A stretch of DNA of 64,000 nucleotides from Planctomycetota bacterium (GTDB lineage: Bacteria; Planctomycetota; Planctomycetia; Pirellulales; UBA7805). Under the pieces are notes generated by a model. It ran no database searches. It had not been told where the DNA came from and was given only the letters and a program-made list of their open reading frames with translations. Position 1 is the first letter of the stretch, and every line of letters begins with the position of its first letter. The translations under genes were made by a program, and so were the position numbers. The stretch covers positions 23,340 to 87,339 of the forward strand of contig QQVP01000089.1 of NCBI GenBank assembly GCA_003389215.1, given 5' to 3'. Positions 17,190-25,774 of this stretch are shown here, piece by piece.

Positions 17190-17879
17190 TCAGATCAGCT
17201 CGGCCAGGCCCGCCAGCCCCAGCGGCTCGCGACAGGCGAACGGTTCGCCATAGCGGGTGCCGATGGTTTTGCCCCAGTAGGCGGCTTCATCGCGGAGGCG
17301 TTCCAGAAAGGTCGGCGAGGTCGTGGAACGGCCGACCACGAACTGGCTCTGATAGCACTCGATGCTGGCCAGCTTCTGCTCCCACTGGTCGGAAATGTCG
17401 AGCACGAAGGCCGGCTGCGGAGCCAACCGCAGGTGCACGCAGAAGTAGTTGAAGATCCGCTCGGGATGATGCGGCTCGCCGGCCAGATCGGTCTTTGTCA
17501 ACTTCGCCCAGAAGCGGGCGTCCTCGACCAGTCTCGTCGCGGCGACGTGGTCGGGGTGGGCGTCGATCCAGTAGGGCGCGAAGAGCCAACGTGGGCGCTG
17601 CTGGCGAATCACGGCGGCCAGCTGACCGCGGGCTTCGAGCGTCGGCTCGAGCGCGCGATTGGCCAGGCCGAGGTTCTCTCGCCAGTCGAGTCCCAACACC
17701 TCGGTTGCCGCGGCCGTTTCGGCGGCGCGGATCTGCGGCGAGCCATGCGGGGTCGGTTCGCCGCTGGTCAGATCGAGCACGCCGACCCGACAGCCGGCCG
17801 CGCGGAGTTTCAAGATCGCCCCGCCCATGCCGAGCTCGGCGTCGTCGGGATGGGGCGCGATAACCAGGACGTCGAGCAA
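17190..17879 (-). CDS. bshB1: PIG-L family deacetylase, BshB1-like
   Basis: The 229-aa protein has the zinc-binding and catalytic signature of LmbE/PIG-L deacetylases: APHPDDAELGMGG (His10, Asp12, Asp13) and AHPDH (His108, Asp110, His111). The C-terminus and length resemble BshB1, which deacetylates GlcNAc-malate in bacillithiol biosynthesis. No bshA or bshC is in the window, so it could instead act on another N-acetylglucosamine conjugate. The gene stands alone, divergent from the M32 peptidase. Confidence 0.8.
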   Translation of the reverse strand: MLDVLVIAPHPDDAELGMGGAILKLRAAGCRVGVLDLTSGEPTPHGSPQIRAAETAAATEVLGLDWRENLGLANRALEPTLEARGQLAAVIRQQRPRWLFAPYWIDAHPDHVAATRLVEDARFWAKLTKTDLAGEPHHPERIFNYFCVHLRLAPQPAFVLDISDQWEQKLASIECYQSQFVVGRSTTSPTFLERLRDEAAYWGKTIGTRYGEPFACREPLGLAGLAELI

Positions 17880-18178
17880 GGTGGGGACTCGCTAGGGTTT
17901 CTTGGGCGGCATTGCGAATTGGGCTGAGAGCACTGCCGACGTGCCGCATAGGTATCTTGGTCGCTCGCCGGAGCCAGATCAATCGGCCGCCGATGCGCGC
18001 GCCCCTGCCGCGGGCGGCATCGCGGGGGTGCCGCTGGCAGGCGATTTGTTGCATAACAGGCGCTTCCGTCGAACGCCCTCGCTCCGCTTTTGCCGGCCGG
18101 TTCGACTGCCGCCGGCTTGCCGCGACAAGCGTTCCCGACGCGCATGACCCTACGAGTCCCCAACGCATCGAGGTAGCG

Positions 18179-19699
18179 ATGGCCGAATCTGACCAAACCG
18201 TCTTCGACGCCCTCTGCGACCACACCCGTCAGACGGCGACGCTGGCATCGATCGAGTCGGTGCTTGGCTGGGACGAGCGAACCCAAATGCCCTCGGCAAA
18301 CGCCGAATACCGGGCCGAGCAGATGACGTTGCTCTCCGGCATGATTCACCAGCGCAATACCGATCCGCGGGTCGGCGACTGGCTCGCGCAACTCGCCGAG
18401 AGTCCGCTGGCCGCCGAGCCCCATTCCGACACGGCCGCCACGATTCGCGTGCTTCAGCGAAAGTTCGAAAAGCAGAAGAAGCTGCCGCAGGCGCTGGTCG
18501 AAGAGCTCACCCGCACGGCAGTGATGGGTCAGCAGACCTGGCAGGCGGCCCGCGAGAAAGACGACTACGCCCAGTTCTGCCCGATCGTGGAGAAGATGTT
18601 CGAGCTGAAGCGGCAACAGGCCGATGCCCTGGGCCACGACGGCTGCCGCTACGACGCCCTGTTGGATGACTTCGAACCGGAAGAGTCGACCGAGAACGTC
18701 GACCGCGTCTTGCGCAGCTTGCGGGAAGAGCTGGTCCCGCTGGTCGCCGCCATCGCCGAGTCGTCGCGACGTCCGCCGCTGGAGCTGCTCAAGCGGCGCT
18801 ATCCGATCGAGACGCAGCAGAGCTTTGGCCGCGAGGTGGCGACCCAGATCGGTTTCGATTTCGCCCGCGGTCGTCTCGACGAATCGGCCCATCCCTTTTG
18901 CAATGGACTAGGGCCGCACGATACCCGCATCACCACGCGCTACGATGAGCACTTCATGCCGTCGGCCTTGTTCGGCACGATGCACGAGGCGGGCCATGGC
19001 ATCTACGATCAGGGTCTGCGAACCGAGTGGTACGGACTTCCGCCGGGCAGCTACATCTCGCTCGGCATTCACGAGTCGCAGTCGCGGATGTGGGAGAATC
19101 AGGTCGGCCGCAGCGAGGCCTTTTGGCGGCACTTCTTTCCGCACGCCCAGCGGGCGTTCCCCGAGGCCCTCGCGGATGCCGCTCGTGACGAGTTCTACTT
19201 TGCGATCAACAACGTCGAGCCGTCGCTGATCCGCGTGGAAGCGGACGAGGCGACGTACAACCTGCACATCCTCATTCGCTTCGAGCTCGAGCTGGCCTTG
19301 ATCGAAGGCGAGCTGAAGCCGGCCGACGCCCCGGCCGCCTGGAACGAAAAGTACCGCGAGTATCTTGGCATCGAACCGAAGAATGACGCCGAGGGTATCT
19401 TGCAGGACATTCACTGGAGCTTCGGCGCCGTCGGCTACTTCCCCACGTATTCGCTAGGCAACCTCTACGCGGCGCAGTTCTTCGAAAAGGCGGACGAGCA
19501 GCTGGGTGGCCTGGCGGACCAATTCGCGAGGGGCGAGTTCGCGCCGCTGCGTCAGTGGCTGCAGGCCCAGATTCACGAGCGCGGCGAGTGTTATACGGCC
19601 GCCGAGCTGGTCCGCGAGGTGACCGGCGACGACCTCTCGCACGACGCCCTGATGCGTCATCTGCGCGGTAAGTTGGTCCCCCTCTACGATTTGAGTTGA
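18179..19699 (+). CDS. metallocarboxypeptidase, peptidase family M32
   Basis: The ATG at 18179 (MAESDQTVFDAL) gives 506 aa, the usual size for thermostable carboxypeptidase 1 / Taq carboxypeptidase. The active site HEAGH (269-273) lies in TMHEAGHGIYDQGL. The family's second block (GIHESQSRMWENQVGRS) carries the third zinc-ligand Glu. The N-terminal part is the helical lid (SVLGWDERTQMP). The enzyme is a cytoplasmic zinc exopeptidase releasing C-terminal residues. An upstream in-frame extension to 17912 is unlikely. It is monocistronic, divergent from the deacetylase gene. Confidence 0.93.
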   Translation: MAESDQTVFDALCDHTRQTATLASIESVLGWDERTQMPSANAEYRAEQMTLLSGMIHQRNTDPRVGDWLAQLAESPLAAEPHSDTAATIRVLQRKFEKQKKLPQALVEELTRTAVMGQQTWQAAREKDDYAQFCPIVEKMFELKRQQADALGHDGCRYDALLDDFEPEESTENVDRVLRSLREELVPLVAAIAESSRRPPLELLKRRYPIETQQSFGREVATQIGFDFARGRLDESAHPFCNGLGPHDTRITTRYDEHFMPSALFGTMHEAGHGIYDQGLRTEWYGLPPGSYISLGIHESQSRMWENQVGRSEAFWRHFFPHAQRAFPEALADAARDEFYFAINNVEPSLIRVEADEATYNLHILIRFELELALIEGELKPADAPAAWNEKYREYLGIEPKNDAEGILQDIHWSFGAVGYFPTYSLGNLYAAQFFEKADEQLGGLADQFARGEFAPLRQWLQAQIHERGECYTAAELVREVTGDDLSHDALMRHLRGKLVPLYDLS

Positions 19700-20019
19700 C
19701 CCGCCACATCGCTCCGGCGACGGGCGATCGGTCGACGGGCCGCCGCACGCGCGTGCCGTTGGCGACGCCGCCGGAGCCGCGGGGTTTCCCTTCTATTGAT
19801 GGCTGCGTTGTCAATGAGCCCTTCGCCGCGGCGGTGATGGCTGGAATGCCGGCCTCCCGCTGGTCGGCCTGGTTCATTGGCTGCGCAGGGCTCAATAGTT
19901 GCCGGATCGCAGGGCCGGTTTTAGACTAGAACCGGGTCGGGCGGGGCGGCCCGCACCGTGGATCGAACACCACGATCGGGCCGTCGCACTCCAAACCGGA
20001 ACAGTTGAGGTCTTACGAG
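19700..20019. other. intergenic region upstream of the zinc-ribbon protein
   Basis: 320 bases without a gene. It contains a candidate rightward promoter, TTGCCG (19899-19904), 17 bases, TAGACT (19922-19927), about 90 bases before the ATG at 20020. Confidence 0.5.
19899..19927 (+). promoter_or_regulatory. candidate sigma-70 promoter
   Basis: TTGCCG and TAGACT, each matching four of six consensus positions, with the optimal 17-base spacing, upstream of the zinc-ribbon gene. Confidence 0.4.
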
Positions 20020-21768
20020 ATGGCTGCCGTAATTTCTTGTCCCCGCTGCCGTGCGCACGTCGCCGTGCCCGATGGCGTTACCTCCGCGACGGAGGTTCGC
20101 TGTCCGCTCTGCGACCACGAGTTTGCGTTTTCCGACGTGCCGGAGGAAGTGCCGGCCCTGATCGTGATGGGCCAGGAACAGCCGGTCGTCGCGGCGGCCG
20201 TTGAGGATCTGGCCGAACCGACCGACCTCGACGTGGCCGACGCGGAGATCGTCGGCGACCTGGAGATCGAGGACCTTGGGGCGGCCGATTCGACGGTCGA
20301 CTTCACCGACTTCAGCGCGGCTCCGGACGACGAGTTGGACGAGCTCGACGTGGAGGAAGTGGCTGTCGAAGTCGAGACTGCCGACGAAGAGGCTGCGGAC
20401 CAAGCCGCGGCCGACGTCGCCAATGACCAAGAGGGCGAAGGAAAAGAAGGCGAGGAGGTCGACATCGACGAGTTGCTTGACTTCGCCTCCACCGACGCCA
20501 CGGCCGAACAGCAAGACACGGCTCCCCCGGAGGCCGAAGAAGAGAAGAAGGACAAGGATGACGCCGATATCGACGAACTGCTCGATTTCGCCTCCGATGG
20601 CGACGTCGAAACGGCGTCCGACAGCGACGTCGATTTCGGGTCGGACAGCGATGTCGATTTTGCCTCGAACAGCGGTGTGGACTTTGCCGCAGCGGGTGAA
20701 GAGGCCTCTGGCGAATTGGCCTCGGTCAGGGCTTCCGCGGGCGAAGGCGATCGTGCCGCCGCCCCCAAGAAGAAGAAATCGCGGAAGCTGCCGATCCTCG
20801 TCCAGCTTGTCGGCATCGTGGTGTTTGGCGTCTTCGGCCTCTTTCTCGGCTATGTGGCCATGCTTTGGATTAGCGCCGATCGGGTGAGGGTCATCAACGA
20901 CTCGCTGCCGTTCATGGATCCCGTGGCCCAGCTGCTCGGCCCGCAGAACGTGCTGACCACGATGCGAGAGAGCGGCGGGGGCGGCTCTGGCGGTTCCGGT
21001 CTGCCCGAGCTGCGAATCGATGAAGATGACCTCGAGGCTCCCTCGGGTACCTTGATCGGCGATCAAGAGACGCCGGGCGATTTGCAGCCTGACTCGTACG
21101 ACTCGCCTTACGAGGCGGATTCCTCCGCGGAGCAGCCATCTTCGGCGGGTGCGGCGGGCCGGCTCGAAGATCTCTTCGTGGCGGCGGCCCCCACCACCTC
21201 AGCGGACGAGGCGGCGACGGCCACCAAGAAGGCCGGCAACGTTTACGATCGCGTGGCGAATTGGGAGCGCAGGATCGCCGATGGAAAGATCAGCAAGCAG
21301 GATGCGAAGACCTTCAAGGAAGCGCAGAAGAAGCTCTTCAGGGACCTCGTCGACTTGGGCAGCCAGGCGACGTTTGCCCCCGAGGCCTCGCAAAGCAAGA
21401 TCGACACGCTGCTCGCCTCGGTCGGGGCGCTGAGGTCGTATCGGAAACTCCGCAGCTTCGGCTATCAGGTTGTCTTCGAACGCTCCGCCACCACGTCCAA
21501 CGCGGGCGCGTTCGTGATTGGCAAGGTGACGTCGACCGCTTCGCGGGGTGAGTTGAGCGAGTTGACGGTGGAAGTCGAGCGCAAAGGGAAGCCGACGCGA
21601 ACGCTTCGCGTGGTGGCCGAGAACGCGGGGAACCTTGCTGAAGAGGACCAGGTGGCCCTGGTCGGCGTGATCGTCAGCGACCCGCAGAATCGGCTCGCGG
21701 GTTTTGCCGACGTCGACGATTCGGTCGTCGTGCTGAGCCGGTCGGTCGTGGCGATTTCGACGCCCTAG
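20020..21768 (+). CDS. zinc-ribbon membrane protein with acidic repeats
   Basis: The ATG at 20020 (MAAVISCPRC) gives 582 aa. An N-terminal zinc ribbon uses Cys7, Cys10, Cys28 and Cys31. A very acidic linker (about residues 45-245) repeats DIDELLDFAS twice and S/N-D/G-VDF-A/G units four times. One transmembrane helix lies at about 259-285. After it comes a low-complexity stretch and a C-terminal domain of about 190 residues (KAGNVYDRVANWERRI ... ADVDDSVVVLSRS). The topology mirrors the zinc-ribbon/GYF protein at 4876. The acidic region may be a protein-binding or phase-separating segment; that is inference. A TTG start five codons upstream is possible but less likely. Confidence 0.75.
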   Translation: MAAVISCPRCRAHVAVPDGVTSATEVRCPLCDHEFAFSDVPEEVPALIVMGQEQPVVAAAVEDLAEPTDLDVADAEIVGDLEIEDLGAADSTVDFTDFSAAPDDELDELDVEEVAVEVETADEEAADQAAADVANDQEGEGKEGEEVDIDELLDFASTDATAEQQDTAPPEAEEEKKDKDDADIDELLDFASDGDVETASDSDVDFGSDSDVDFASNSGVDFAAAGEEASGELASVRASAGEGDRAAAPKKKKSRKLPILVQLVGIVVFGVFGLFLGYVAMLWISADRVRVINDSLPFMDPVAQLLGPQNVLTTMRESGGGGSGGSGLPELRIDEDDLEAPSGTLIGDQETPGDLQPDSYDSPYEADSSAEQPSSAGAAGRLEDLFVAAAPTTSADEAATATKKAGNVYDRVANWERRIADGKISKQDAKTFKEAQKKLFRDLVDLGSQATFAPEASQSKIDTLLASVGALRSYRKLRSFGYQVVFERSATTSNAGAFVIGKVTSTASRGELSELTVEVERKGKPTRTLRVVAENAGNLAEEDQVALVGVIVSDPQNRLAGFADVDDSVVVLSRSVVAISTP

Positions 21769-21832
21769 ATCGAGCCCGTATTTCATGCACGTCGTGGCCG
21801 CCCGCAGCGCGAAGCCGCGCCAAGTGCGCGAT

Positions 21833-22834
21833 CTACTCGTCGGCGACTTCGAAGTGGGCCATCACCGCCGGCAGCGTGTTCGGCTTGCCTTCCACTTCGA
21901 TCTCGATCTTCTCGACGAAGCGGCCGCTCTTTTCACCGGCCGTGAAGGTCACCGGAATGCGGTGCAGCTTCTTCGCTTCCTGAGGCGTGTCGAAGCGAAA
22001 GCAATTGTCGGGACAGCTGATGCGGGCGATTTTGAAGGGTTCGTTCCCCCGCACCACCAATTGCTTAGTTACCTGGTCTCCCGGCTTGATCACGCCGAGC
22101 TGCAGGGACGCCGGGCTGACCGAGACCGACGGTCGGATGAAGCCGCGTACCGCGAGCGGAATCCGCGCCCGCTCGGGATCGTTCGTAATCAGTACGAGCC
22201 GGTCGTCGATGTGGCCTTCCGGGGCGGTGTCCTTCAGTCGCACCAGCAACTCGTAGCTTGCGCGGGTGCCGCTGGCTTGCTTCTCGCTCATTTCCACTTC
22301 GAAGTGTGAGGTCGAGCCCTCGATGTCGACGATTTCCCAGTCGCTGCGGCCGGCATACTGCACGATGACCTGCTTCTCGGCCACCTTGCCGGCGTCGACG
22401 GTTCCCAACTGCACCTGACCCGGCTTGAACACCACATCGCGACGCACGTAGCCGGTCACGTTGAGTCGCACTTCGGCGTGCGTCGGACGATCGAACGTCA
22501 CGGTGACCGTGGCGTTGTGTGAGCCTTGGAACTTGATCGTGTCGAATTCGGTCACCAGCTCGACCGATTCGCGGCTCTTGAGCGTGTTCTTTCCCAGCTT
22601 CGGCAACGTGCAACCGCAGCTGGAGCGGATGCTGCTGATGTGGACGTCTTCCTTGTAGAGATTGGTGATCGTGAAGCGATGTTCGGCCTTCGCTCCGCGA
22701 GCGAGTCCCTCGAAGTCGTGTTCGAGCGAGTCGAACATCTTCTCCGCCCACTCCTGGGCGAAAGCCTGCTGGCCGCCGACCAGGGCGAACAGTCCAAACA
22801 GAGCCAGGGCAACAATCGAGACAATTCGCGACAC
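21833..22834 (-). CDS. exported DUF1573-domain protein
   Basis: From the GTG at 22834 (AAGGA ten bases upstream) the 333-aa product begins with a good signal peptide (IVSIVALALFGLFALVGG, cleaved after QQAFA). A GTG at 22867 would add 11 residues. The DUF1573 domain shows HRFTITNLYKEDVHI followed by SSCGCTLPK. At least two more Ig-like beta-sandwich modules follow (RLNVTGYVRRDVVFKPG; RGFIRPSVSVSPASLQLG). Such proteins are periplasmic, ASH-like beta proteins that are abundant in planctomycetes. Function is unknown. Confidence 0.85.
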   Translation of the reverse strand: MSRIVSIVALALFGLFALVGGQQAFAQEWAEKMFDSLEHDFEGLARGAKAEHRFTITNLYKEDVHISSIRSSCGCTLPKLGKNTLKSRESVELVTEFDTIKFQGSHNATVTVTFDRPTHAEVRLNVTGYVRRDVVFKPGQVQLGTVDAGKVAEKQVIVQYAGRSDWEIVDIEGSTSHFEVEMSEKQASGTRASYELLVRLKDTAPEGHIDDRLVLITNDPERARIPLAVRGFIRPSVSVSPASLQLGVIKPGDQVTKQLVVRGNEPFKIARISCPDNCFRFDTPQEAKKLHRIPVTFTAGEKSGRFVEKIEIEVEGKPNTLPAVMAHFEVADE

Positions 22835-22986
22835 GGTAAGTAGTTCCTTCAATGGCGGATGCGGCACAACGGCGTGGCACGTGACTCCGCCGCGGCAAGT
22901 CGCCGTGCGGAGCGATCCGGTCGTACGAAGGCCTGCGACGGACTTGGCCGTCCACGCCCCGCTCGACCGGACTAGACGTTGCGCAA

Positions 22987-23015
22987 ACTGTAGGAATCTC
23001 GGGCGTTGGCGTCAA
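22987..23015 (-). promoter_or_regulatory. sigma-70-type promoter for the DUF1573 gene
   Basis: On the minus strand, TTGACG (23015-23010), a 17-base spacer and TACAGT (22992-22987). Transcription would start near 22980, about 145 bases before the GTG at 22834. Confidence 0.55.
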
Positions 23016-23133
23016 CTTCGACCTGACGGCGAACTGGGCCGCCGCTGACAGCACCCGGCGGCCGGCACGAGGAAGGCCTTGGCGCCGAGCGATTCTCGCA
23101 GTTTTCGGGGCTTCCCCCGACGAGATTCGCTGG

Positions 23134-23171
23134 GCCCCGTGCGGTACCATGAGCCCCGTGCGGTAACATGA
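23134..23171. repeat. 19-base tandem duplication
   Basis: GCCCCGTGCGGTACCATGA (23134-23152) is followed directly by the same unit with one C-to-A change (23153-23171). It lies 59-96 bases upstream of the thioredoxin/NHL gene start. Confidence 0.9.
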
Positions 23172-23229
23172 AACGGTCGGGCCGCCCAGGGCCACGTCGG
23201 CTCCTACCGCTATCATCCGAGCAAGAACC

Positions 23230-25590
23230 ATGCGCGCCAGCACTTCCAACTTGTTTTTCTCCCCCAAGCTCGCCACAGTGGCCCCGCGGCTCACGACTCG
23301 GTGGCTGGCCGTTGCGTGGCTGGCGCTGGTCATCGCGTGTGCCTGGGTGGCGACCCCCTCTGCTGTGCGGGCTGACGAGCCGCCTCGCTCGGACGCGACC
23401 GGCCAGCGCCCGGCGGACGACTCGACAGCCTCGGACGCGACCGACGTCCCGGACACCCCCGCGTCCGACTCCCCCGCGCCGCCCGAGACGAACTCCGCCG
23501 CCGACCCCAAGCCGGTGCTGCCACCGCGGCATCCCTTTCCGCGGCGTGTCGACGCCCCGGGACTCGATGGCGGTGTCGGCTGGATCAACACCGCCGGACC
23601 GCTCGACCTGCGACAGCTACGTGGCAAATTCGTGGTGCTCGACTTCTGGACCTATTGCTGCATCAACTGCATCCACATCTTGCCCGAGCTGAAGAAGCTG
23701 GAACATGCCTACCCTGGGGAAATTGTCGTCATCGGGGTCCATTCGGCGAAGTTCGACACGGAGAAGGACTCGCAGAACATCACCGAGGCGGTGGTTCGCT
23801 ACGACATCGAACACCCGGTGATCAACGACGCGGAGCACGCCATCTGGGAGCGTTACGGCATTACCGGTTGGCCGGCGCTGCGGGTCATCGATCCGGAAGG
23901 GAAGCTTGTCGCGGCGCATGGCGGCGAGATCGACTTCGAGTCGCTCGATCAGTTCTTCCAGAAGGCGCTCCCCTATTACCGGGCCAAGGGACTGCTGGAC
24001 GAGACCCCGCTGCGGTTCGACCTGGCTCGCGACGCCCTGCCGCCGACGCCGCTCCGTTTTCCCGGCAAGGTGCTGGCCGATCCCGAGGCCGCGCGACTTT
24101 ACATTGCCGATAGCGGTCATCATCGGATCGTGGTGACGGGCCTGGACGGCAAACTGCTCGACGTGATCGGCTCGGGGAGACGGGGCCTCGACGACGGTGA
24201 CTACGCGACGGCCACCTTTGCACAGCCGCAGGGCATGGCCCTGCACGACGGGCACCTCTACGTGGCCGACACCGAAAACCACGCCATCCGCAAGATCGAC
24301 CTGGCCGCGCGGCAGGTCACCAAGATTGCCGGCACGGGGAAGCAGAATCGGGGTTTGCCTCCGGGCGCCGACCAGCTCGACTTTGTGGCGGGAGCGGAGC
24401 TGAAGCTGCCCGACCGCTGGGTCAGCGAGCCCGGCGCGTTTCCCCTGGCCAGTCCGTGGGCGGTGTTCGCACAGGGCGAGCACCTCTACATCGCCATGGC
24501 GGGGCGGCACCAGATCTGGCGGATGACGCTCGACGAACAGGAGATCGAGGTCTATGCCGGCAGCGGTATCGAGAACATTACCGACGGTCCGCTGGCCCCG
24601 GAAAAGCCGCTGCGGCTGCTCGATCGGTTCGTCGATCCGGGTTCCTTCTCCGCCTTTGCCCAGCCGAGCGGTCTGGCCAGCGACGGCGAGTGGCTCTACA
24701 TCGCCGACAGCGAGGGGAGCGCGATTCGCGCCGTTCCCTTCGACGCCACGAAGAACGTTAAGACCGTCGTGGGTGCGACCGACCAGACGCCCGGGCCGCG
24801 CGGCCGTCCGATCTATCCGCTGTTCAGCTTCGGCGATCGCGACGGACAGGGGGAAGAGGTCCTGCTGCAGCACGCCTTGGGGGTGGTGCATCACGACGGC
24901 CAGTTGTTCGTGAGCGATACCTACAACAACAAGATCAAGGTGGTCGATCTCGAGGAGCGGACCGCCAAGACCCTTGTCGGTGACACCGAGTCGGGCGACA
25001 CGGACGATCCACCCCGCTTCGACGAGCCGGCCGGAATCACGTACGCGGGCGGCAAGCTTTACGTCGCCGATACGAACAATCATCGCATTCGCGTGATCGA
25101 CCTGGAGACGCGCGCGGTGACGACACTCCAGATCGACGGCCTGGCACCGCCGCCTGCCGAGCAGCCCTCGGCCGGGCTGCCGGAGTCCGAGGAAGTCGTG
25201 AGGGTCGAGGGCGGACGAGTTCGGCCGGTCGACGGCGTGGTCCGGTTGAACGTGCAACTCAAGTTGCCCGAGGGCTGGAAGATCAACCCACGGGCCCCGC
25301 TCCGCTACCAGGTGGACAAGACGTCCGAGGGCGGTTTGGTTGCCCCGGGGGAACCGCTGGGGACGCTCGTCCGACTGCCTGAGGAAGAGCGACGTGCGAC
25401 GTTCTCGATCCCGCTCCCGCTTCGCGAAGAGGGCGAGGGTGGCGACGTGGTCCGAGTTCGCGTGCGGTACTACTACTGCCAGGAAGGGGCCGAGGGACTC
25501 TGCAAAGTGGGCGACATCACCTGGGATGTCGAGTTTGCCGTGGCCGACGACGGCGAGCCCGCCGTGACGCTTGAGCACCGGGTGCCGTAG
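23230..25590 (+). CDS. exported thioredoxin-like / NHL-repeat protein with a DsbD-like C-terminus
   Basis: The 786-aa protein has a signal peptide (WLAVAWLALVIACAWVA) and an acidic Pro/Ala linker to about residue 100. A thioredoxin-like domain at about 110-260 carries the motif CCINC (about 143-147) as in eukaryotic NHLRC2. A six-bladed NHL beta-propeller follows (repeats such as LYIADSGHHRIVV, LYVADTENHAIRKID, LYVADTNNHRIRVID). The last 120 residues (LKLPEGWKINPRAP ... RYYYCQEGAEGLCKVG) resemble the N-terminal domain of DsbD. The combination suggests a periplasmic thiol redox protein with a scaffold propeller. Its partner is unknown. Confidence 0.85.
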   Translation: MRASTSNLFFSPKLATVAPRLTTRWLAVAWLALVIACAWVATPSAVRADEPPRSDATGQRPADDSTASDATDVPDTPASDSPAPPETNSAADPKPVLPPRHPFPRRVDAPGLDGGVGWINTAGPLDLRQLRGKFVVLDFWTYCCINCIHILPELKKLEHAYPGEIVVIGVHSAKFDTEKDSQNITEAVVRYDIEHPVINDAEHAIWERYGITGWPALRVIDPEGKLVAAHGGEIDFESLDQFFQKALPYYRAKGLLDETPLRFDLARDALPPTPLRFPGKVLADPEAARLYIADSGHHRIVVTGLDGKLLDVIGSGRRGLDDGDYATATFAQPQGMALHDGHLYVADTENHAIRKIDLAARQVTKIAGTGKQNRGLPPGADQLDFVAGAELKLPDRWVSEPGAFPLASPWAVFAQGEHLYIAMAGRHQIWRMTLDEQEIEVYAGSGIENITDGPLAPEKPLRLLDRFVDPGSFSAFAQPSGLASDGEWLYIADSEGSAIRAVPFDATKNVKTVVGATDQTPGPRGRPIYPLFSFGDRDGQGEEVLLQHALGVVHHDGQLFVSDTYNNKIKVVDLEERTAKTLVGDTESGDTDDPPRFDEPAGITYAGGKLYVADTNNHRIRVIDLETRAVTTLQIDGLAPPPAEQPSAGLPESEEVVRVEGGRVRPVDGVVRLNVQLKLPEGWKINPRAPLRYQVDKTSEGGLVAPGEPLGTLVRLPEEERRATFSIPLPLREEGEGGDVVRVRVRYYYCQEGAEGLCKVGDITWDVEFAVADDGEPAVTLEHRVP

Positions 25591-25662
25591 CAGCCTCGCC
25601 GAAGGCGGCTCGGTGGCGATTCAAGCCGGACGATCGGGGCGGGAAAGGGGGCCTCTGGTGGA

Positions 25663-25692
25663 TTGTCGAATCGGCTCTAAATCGGCTACACT
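25663..25692 (+). promoter_or_regulatory. candidate promoter of the ffh-rpsP-trmD-rplS group
   Basis: TTGTCG (25663-25668), an 18-base spacer and TACACT (25687-25692), each box matching four of six consensus bases. The start near 25699 is about 75 bases before ffh. Confidence 0.45.
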
Positions 25693-25774
25693 GACGCGTT
25701 TACCAATGCTTCACCCCCATGCTCGGGCGGACGGCCCGCTGCGGGGCAGCTAGGCGACGCGCGCCTCACGAACC

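Larger units (their letters stand above)
22835..23229. other. divergent intergenic region
   Basis: Holds the leftward promoter at 22987-23015 and a 19-base tandem duplication at 23134-23171. No gene or RNA recognised. Confidence 0.5.

Noticed and set aside
23617..25578. Open frame of 653 codons on the minus strand
   Set aside because: Antisense of the thioredoxin/NHL gene; no start signal and no family pattern.
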